From assembly GCA_027492635.1 (NCBI GenBank), contig JAPUEH010000020.1:4677-49212 (forward strand): a stretch of DNA of 44,536 bases, in the 5' to 3' direction. The position numbers and the translations under genes are program-made. This DNA is from Candidatus Saccharimonadota bacterium (GTDB taxonomy: Bacteria > Patescibacteriota > Saccharimonadia > Saccharimonadales > Saccharimonadaceae). Positions 40,160 to 44,536 of this stretch are shown piece by piece; within the stretch, counting starts at the first letter, position 1, and each line of letters opens with the position of its first letter. Below the pieces are notes generated by a model, which ran no database searches, was not told the DNA's origin, and saw only the letters and a program-made list of their open reading frames with translations.

Positions 40160-41353
40160 TTATTTGCGCTTGGCGCGTTTGATTGGTACACTCACCCGTC
40201 GACCAGGTTTAATAATATACGGCGCCTTGAGTTCGTTGATACGAGCAAGCTTTTTCCACTTGATCTTGTAGGCACGAGCGATAGATTCGATTGTTTCACC
40301 CTGCTTAACAGTATGGTAACCCCAATGTTTCTCACGATACGCTGCGCCATAGCGGCGACCGATTAGCCACGCGATAAACGCAATAATGGCAAGGATGAGG
40401 GCCAAGATAAGTAGCAATACCATCAGTGACGGCATCACAAAAATACGAATCTCGTCGCTGTACTTGGTGATCGTACGCCCCGCCTTGCTACCGATAGTTG
40501 ATGCATCAGAATTATACTGCGCAGATGCCTGTGCGGTATAAAAACCACCCCAAAATAGCTTGGTATTCTCCTCAAAATTTAGCTGTAACTTGCCAGTAGA
40601 TTTGCCGGATTCATTTTTCTGTGGCACGATTGGATACTCACCACCAAGCGCCGAGACTTGCTTGTTACCATCCGTTAGCTCTACCGTACGTCCAAATATG
40701 TCACGAAGTCCCACGCGTACACTTGTATCTACCGATACATTGCCGATATTTTTTGCTGTCACATGATATTTGCGACCATCTGCGCCCTGAGATACAGAGA
40801 AGTCTGTCAGCGCCACCTCTCGATAGAGATTACCTGGCACCGTCAATGCCATACGAAGCGCTTGGCGAGTCTGAATACGCACACCACCCTTGGTCTGTCC
40901 TGCATCATCCTTCTTCTGAAACACTACACAGCCGTTGTGCTCGCCTACCTCGGCATCTTTTGGCACATTGACAGTAAACTCAACTTTTTCTGTCTGCATA
41001 GATTCGAGTGTCACTTCATTCTTAGCAAGTACCGTCCACTTGCCCACGTTATCACGGGTTTCAGCCTGCTGCTCGCAGGTAAACGCACCGTCATTCGAGA
41101 TAGTACCGTCAACCATATAGAGCTCAATAGTCTGCGTTTCATCAGTGTTATTGATGACATTAACAGCATCTTTTTTTTCGGCACCCTTATCGAGCGTGTA
41201 GATAAAAATTGATTCTGTGCGCGGATTTTTTAGATCCGGATTGGCAGGGCGACCACCTATACCACCACTCGAGATAGCGCCTACTGTAGAACCCGCCAGC
41301 GTAGCACCGACAATTGCGCCTACGAGGCCGAGCGAGATAAGACGATGTTTCAT
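40160..41353 (-). CDS. DUF916-like surface protein with C-terminal LysM domain
   Basis: 397 aa. Signal peptide (1-26), two beta-sandwich domains (about 45-165 and 175-280) whose pattern (SIFIYTLDKGAEKKDAVNVINNTDE..., NGCVVFQKK, RQALRMALTVPG) resembles DUF916 proteins of WxL systems, a membrane segment (about 308-335), then WGYHTVKQGETIESIARAYKIKWKKLARINEL and PGRRVSVP, a LysM domain (about 346-392). Simple topology puts LysM, normally a peptidoglycan binder, inside the cell. AGGAAAA upstream; first gene of a three-gene operon. Confidence 0.8.
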   Translation of the reverse strand: MKHRLISLGLVGAIVGATLAGSTVGAISSGGIGGRPANPDLKNPRTESIFIYTLDKGAEKKDAVNVINNTDETQTIELYMVDGTISNDGAFTCEQQAETRDNVGKWTVLAKNEVTLESMQTEKVEFTVNVPKDAEVGEHNGCVVFQKKDDAGQTKGGVRIQTRQALRMALTVPGNLYREVALTDFSVSQGADGRKYHVTAKNIGNVSVDTSVRVGLRDIFGRTVELTDGNKQVSALGGEYPIVPQKNESGKSTGKLQLNFEENTKLFWGGFYTAQASAQYNSDASTIGSKAGRTITKYSDEIRIFVMPSLMVLLLILALILAIIAFIAWLIGRRYGAAYREKHWGYHTVKQGETIESIARAYKIKWKKLARINELKAPYIIKPGRRVSVPIKRAKRK

Positions 41354-41396
41354 ATGTTTACTTTTCCTGTTTTTTCGCTAGTACTATTTGTCCTCC

Positions 41397-41402
41397 AGTA
41401 TA
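41397..41402 (-). promoter_or_regulatory. -10 box TATACT (TGG-extended) of the DUF916/Ig/metallopeptidase operon
   Basis: Minus strand, 43 nt before the ATG at 41353; -35 weak. Confidence 0.45.
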
Positions 41403-41421
41403 CCATAAGCATATGCAAAAC

Positions 41422-41456
41422 AAAAAACATTACCCCCGGACATTCCGAGGGTAATG
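41422..41456 (-). terminator. Terminator of the WxL-like gene
   Basis: CATTACCC/GGGTAATG stem with additional inner pairs, followed on the minus strand by TTTTTTG. Confidence 0.8.
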
Positions 41457-41483
41457 ACGAGATAGCTCGTAAGTTTGCGCGTA

Positions 41484-42113
41484 CTAGATAGCAGCGACAG
41501 TCTGAGTCATATCAAGTGTGTAGGTACCAGCTGGCTGAGCTGCTGGGATAGTCTGGCTGAGACCAATACCAGTGATGTAGCCATTCCAAATGTCTGCTGA
41601 GCTTGCGTCGGCTGACATGATAGTGATAGGTGATGCACTATTGAAGGTTGCTGAAGCACCCTTTGATACACCAGTAGCACCGCCATTTACAGGTGTGATA
41701 GTACCTGCAGTTGCGTTTACAGTCAACTGACCTTCTGCTGCAGTAGCACCGTTGTACTTGTATGTACCAGCACTGCCAGTCCACTGACTTGTAGCAGGAG
41801 TTTTACCGTTAAGGGTAAGTGTCCAACCGTTGTTAGCGCCACCAGGATTGTCAACGCTAATACGTTGCGCGTTGTCACCAAATGTACCAGTAGCCGTCTG
41901 CTGGCTTGTAGATACGGCTACAGCGCCCATGGCAAATACTGGATTTGCAACAACAGCGTTTGATGCATTACGAATGTCTGTTGACAATACACCTGGGTTA
42001 ATTTGTTGTGTTAGCTGTGAGTCTGCAGTCAATGCAGCGTATGCAGCTGGAGTGGTGATTGCAGCAAGTGCAAATGCTGAAACAGTGATGATTGAGCTTA
42101 GTCGCTTTTTCAT
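41484..42113 (-). CDS. Secreted WxL-like surface protein
   Basis: 209 aa. Signal peptide (1-27, ITTPAAYAA), then a Thr/Ala/Gly/Asn-rich beta protein with no further membrane segment. NNGWTLTLNG near residue 100 carries one WxL motif, and the C-terminus AGTYTLDMTQTVAAI sits where the second WxL motif of that family would be but lacks the Trp. The neighbour with DUF916-like domains supports a WxL-type surface complex. Strong TTGACA-N17-TATACT promoter and a 73-nt leader suggest high expression. Confidence 0.78.
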   Translation of the reverse strand: MKKRLSSIITVSAFALAAITTPAAYAALTADSQLTQQINPGVLSTDIRNASNAVVANPVFAMGAVAVSTSQQTATGTFGDNAQRISVDNPGGANNGWTLTLNGKTPATSQWTGSAGTYKYNGATAAEGQLTVNATAGTITPVNGGATGVSKGASATFNSASPITIMSADASSADIWNGYITGIGLSQTIPAAQPAGTYTLDMTQTVAAI

Positions 42114-42193
42114 TGTGTTTATCTTTCCTTCTTTTTAATGTACTCGCAGTTTTATGGTGGAGTAGCTTTTTGTTTTGTTTGATTACGCTTCGT

Positions 42194-42222
42194 AGTATAG
42201 CAGACCATAAGTACTTTGTCAA
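42194..42222 (-). promoter_or_regulatory. Promoter TTGACA-N17-TATACT with TGC extension
   Basis: -35 at 42217-42222, -10 at 42194-42199; consensus hexamers and extended -10 together. Confidence 0.8.
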
Positions 42223-42260
42223 GACCTTTTAAAAATTTGTTCACAGCTTTTTTGTTCATC

Positions 42261-42283
42261 AAAAACACCCTCTGTAGAGGGTG
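42261..42283 (-). terminator. Terminator of the 70-aa gene
   Basis: CACCCTC/GAGGGTG stem with a TGTA loop, followed on the minus strand by TTTTT. Confidence 0.85.
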
Positions 42284-42284
42284 C

Positions 42285-42497
42285 CTAGTCGTTGGCAAAA
42301 TCAAACCAGTCAGGTTCTTGCTGCACCTCTTTGAGTAATGCGCCCCACTTCTGTTCTAGCGCATGGGGATCAATCATATCATAGAGATCATTGATTGCCT
42401 CGGGCTCACGTCGCTCCGCGGCAATATCATCACCAAGACCATCGCCGAGCGGGTCGATTGGGTGGAACTGAATTTGACTGTGTCGATGAAAAATCAT
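42285..42497 (-). CDS. Small acidic protein (70 aa)
   Basis: Not recognised. No signal peptide; N-terminus His-rich (FHRHSQIQFHP), C-terminal helix rich in Glu/Asp/Trp. No ribosome binding site near the ATG, but a TTGACA-N17-TATAAA promoter with TGC extension and an efficient terminator frame exactly this reading frame, which argues that it is real. Confidence 0.65.
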   Translation of the reverse strand: MIFHRHSQIQFHPIDPLGDGLGDDIAAERREPEAINDLYDMIDPHALEQKWGALLKEVQQEPDWFDFAND

Positions 42498-42547
42498 GTT
42501 GATGTGGTGGTTTGAATAATTTTTGTGTTTGCTAGTTTGTACTACAA

Positions 42548-42576
42548 TTTATAGCATACTTGTATAATAATGTCAA
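42548..42576 (-). promoter_or_regulatory. Promoter TTGACA-N17-TATAAA with TGC extension
   Basis: -35 at 42571-42576, -10 at 42548-42553. Confidence 0.7.
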
Positions 42577-42593
42577 TGCCCTATTCAATAGAC

Positions 42594-44165
42594 CTACACG
42601 GCACGAGTGCGAGACTTGAGAGTAGTGATGATGACGGTCTGTGCACCCGCGAGTCCTATTAAGAGCAGCGTCCATACAAGATTACCCCCTATAGGCGTAG
42701 TCGAATTAAGACTATATGCAATCGCAACAACTGCAGCGACCGCCAAGCCCATAGCCATAATTCTCAGCTGACTACTAAACCCTTCGGCATCACCCCGTGC
42801 TGCAAGCACACCAGCCAATGCCATAAGGCCAGCAGCAATCGCGACCGAAGCAAAAAAGATATTGAGAAATAATGGCACGCCGCTAGTGTGTTGCACAGTT
42901 TGTCTCTCTTGCGCCGAACCATCTGTCGTAGCTGCAGTGTCACCAGCAAAGAAATCCGGAAGCGCCGCAATAGCTGGCGCACCTTCGCCGTCGGAGCGAC
43001 GTGCGTCATCGGTATCTAGGGCGGTTACTACACCCACATTCGACACCGAGCCAGATAACGACTGGCCTGCCGAACGCTTTGACGAGTCAAGATTGACAAT
43101 CTGAATAATCTCGAGTAGTGGAAGATTTGTACCGCCACCGGTAGGATTTTGGTACTGGCCACCCGACACCGACCCTGAATTTCCATCAGGATTTGACGTA
43201 CCCACTGGGGCCTTTGCAATCACAAAAGCCAGCGTAGCTGCGTTGCCAGCGATGTCCGTCGCAACAATAGAGTACGCGCCCTCCGCCGAAAAAGTATAGC
43301 GATACGTGCCATCTGCAGCTTGCGTCATAGCGACCGGCACACCATTTACCTGTAGGCCAAACCCGCTATCAAACCCATGATATCCTTGGTAGTCTGGGTC
43401 TGTCACGACAATCTCAACCGGGGTGTATGCCGTAGCACCGCTCCCTATGCCGCTAATCACCGGTAGTCCGCGATCAATTTGCCGCACCTCGCCCGCCAAT
43501 ACGGCTGTGTTACCGACAATATCCGTCACCGTCACGTCAAATTTCCCATTGGCATCAAAAACTCTGGTGAATACATTGGCCTTTTGTCGATCCCAGCCTT
43601 CGATATCCCGAACTGGCTCGTTGAGAGTAAGTGTCACCGTCACGTCAGTTTTTGTAAGCCCGGCATTATTGGAATATGAAAATACCCCAGACGGCGCATC
43701 TATATCCGGCCCGTTTGTTGCGCCCCGTGTGGCTTCGCTGAGACTACGCGCCTCCCATCTTAGCGCTGCGTCCGACGAGCGAGCGTATACCTGCTCCTCT
43801 TGGAGAGCAGGATATGCTACACGATCAATCGACTCATTGGCTACCAGTTCAAGCGTCGCTGCATCGACAGGAAAGGGATCGTTCGTGACATATACATGAT
43901 ATCCATGCGCTGCAAGCACAGTATTGTTGCCGATCATCGGAGCAAGCACAGTTGTCTCGCGCATGATCCGCCACCCGGATATATCGATTGGCTGATCACT
44001 TGGGTTGTACAATTCAATCCAGCCCTCGCTTGGAGCAAGTTCGTTGATGACAACTTGAGAAGAAGTAGCATGCACGGGCAAGGTAGTGACAAATACTTGC
44101 GCCAACAAGATACTGCCCATGAGGGAGAGATATAAAAATAGAGCTATTTTGTTACCCACTCGCAT
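42594..44165 (-). CDS. Lamin-tail-domain surface protein with Ig-like repeats
   Basis: 523 aa. Signal peptide (1-33), lamin-tail domain (about 38-115: VVINELAPSEGWIELYNPSDQPIDISGWRI), two Ig-like beta domains (about 160-235 and 240-320: TVTLTLNEPVRDIEG, YRYTFSAEGAYSIVATDIAGN), a polar linker with Ser/Gly/Asp, and three or four membrane segments at the C-terminus (about 425-515). Predicted surface-exposed with membrane-embedded end. Bacterial LTD proteins are mostly surface or secreted proteins of unknown role. Promoter TTGGTA-N17-TATACT, leader about 65 nt. Confidence 0.85.
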   Translation of the reverse strand: MRVGNKIALFLYLSLMGSILLAQVFVTTLPVHATSSQVVINELAPSEGWIELYNPSDQPIDISGWRIMRETTVLAPMIGNNTVLAAHGYHVYVTNDPFPVDAATLELVANESIDRVAYPALQEEQVYARSSDAALRWEARSLSEATRGATNGPDIDAPSGVFSYSNNAGLTKTDVTVTLTLNEPVRDIEGWDRQKANVFTRVFDANGKFDVTVTDIVGNTAVLAGEVRQIDRGLPVISGIGSGATAYTPVEIVVTDPDYQGYHGFDSGFGLQVNGVPVAMTQAADGTYRYTFSAEGAYSIVATDIAGNAATLAFVIAKAPVGTSNPDGNSGSVSGGQYQNPTGGGTNLPLLEIIQIVNLDSSKRSAGQSLSGSVSNVGVVTALDTDDARRSDGEGAPAIAALPDFFAGDTAATTDGSAQERQTVQHTSGVPLFLNIFFASVAIAAGLMALAGVLAARGDAEGFSSQLRIMAMGLAVAAVVAIAYSLNSTTPIGGNLVWTLLLIGLAGAQTVIITTLKSRTRAV

Positions 44166-44237
44166 CGTCCGTTACAGTCCCCTACCTCCGCAATCATACC
44201 TTTGTAAAAAGGGATAGCTGCTTTAGTTTCTGTCTCC

Positions 44238-44266
44238 AGTATACTACAGGCCACGCGGCCTACCAA
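44238..44266 (-). promoter_or_regulatory. Promoter TTGGTA-N17-TATACT
   Basis: -35 at 44261-44266, -10 at 44238-44243, upstream of the lamin-tail gene. Confidence 0.6.
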
Positions 44267-44333
44267 CTGCTATACGCTACATGCACCCCATCCTTGCCAC
44301 ATCTACTGTAGCGAGGGTAAGCTAGTATATTTA

Positions 44334-44536
44334 TTACTGCTTGACCAAGGCTATGTCTAGTGCCGCACCTTCTACTGTAGCTTGTGCAGTATACGCTGCA
44401 TCGTCTGCAGTGTCGACAAGAGTCGCAAGCGTCTCTTGTGCGATAGCTTCTGCATGCTCCTGTATAGCTGTGGTTAATTCCTCATCGCCTGCTGCTAGGT
44501 ACAGAGCTATGCGATCATCGACGTTGAGTCCAGCCG
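44334..44536 (-). CDS. ileS: Isoleucyl-tRNA synthetase, C-terminal end only
   Basis: Translating the minus strand gives AGLNVDDRIALYLAAGDEE, then a helix and VEGAALDIALVKQ before a TAA at 44334-44336. The AGLxVxDRI motif followed by a helical segment and a final small beta domain matches the C-terminal end of IleRS of the eukaryote-like type (DUF5915 region). The rest lies beyond the window. It is the gene upstream of the lamin-tail protein, which has its own promoter. Confidence 0.85.
   Translation of the reverse strand, partial: AGLNVDDRIALYLAAGDEELTTAIQEHAEAIAQETLATLVDTADDAAYTAQATVEGAALDIALVKQ

Noticed and set aside
44275-44313. CGCTACA/TGTAGCG inverted repeat after ileS as a terminator
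   Set aside because: The loop is about 25 nt and no T run follows on the minus strand.
1-44536. tRNA, rRNA, CRISPR arrays, insertion sequences, phage genes
   Set aside because: None recognised: no cloverleaf, no regularly spaced repeats, no transposase or integrase motifs.

Overview
The window looks like a chromosomal segment of a Patescibacteria/CPR bacterium, most likely a Saccharibacteria (TM7) relative. This rests on protein character: compact housekeeping genes, a ProRS without editing insert, a zinc-free bL31, several LPXTG/DUF11/WxL/DUF916-type envelope proteins, and many acidic low-complexity proteins without close relatives. No database search was possible. TGA serves as a stop in several overlapping ATGA gene junctions (lysS, rseP, the ABC ATPase), so the standard code applies and the TGA=Gly code of Gracilibacteria/Absconditabacteria does not.

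Layout. 1-5.8 kb: a 5'-truncated hydrophilic protein, two unknowns, and a minus-strand lysS / histidine phosphatase / YdjM-like group. 5.9-11.1 kb: minus-strand greA, proS, CPBP protease, rseP, uppS and frr, the last four tightly coupled. 11.3-14.6 kb: a MacB/FtsX-type ABC exporter pair and an unknown gene. 14.7-17.5 kb: rpsB-tsf and two hydrophilic unknowns. 17.7-21.1 kb: iron-permease-like protein, bL31, a membrane protein, prfA-prmC. 21.1-28.7 kb: htrA, a membrane protein, an LCP glycopolymer transferase, lepB, parAB, an acidic unknown, rplU. 28.8-37.9 kb: accessory island of large disordered proteins, including a DUF11/LPXTG surface protein, an EF-hand membrane protein, a PP2C phosphatase, a HopA1-like protein, and two proteins sharing an identical 194-codon module. 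38.0-44.2 kb: galU and an envelope cluster (metallopeptidase, Ig-like protein, DUF916-like/LysM protein, WxL-like protein, lamin-tail-domain protein). The window ends in the C-terminus of ileS.

Two transcription-start styles recur. Housekeeping and small genes often have an extended -10 box (TGnTATAMT) ending only 6-9 nt before the ATG, which implies leaderless mRNAs. The hydrophilic and surface genes have TTGAC(A/T)-N14-TGC-TAwwwT promoters with exact 17-bp spacing and long leaders, suggesting a strong shared promoter class.

The most unusual region is 32.2-37.9 kb. Two genes with related promoters and the same first five codons (MKNPN) carry a 582-bp stretch with no difference seen, inside otherwise unrelated sequence. 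One of them is separated by a single in-frame TGA from a PP2C phosphatase domain that has no usable start codon of its own upstream of its first metal-binding motif. The other leads an operon ending in a HopA1-like (type III effector family) protein. This may be a modular, recombining family of host-interaction proteins in an episymbiont; that reading is inference.
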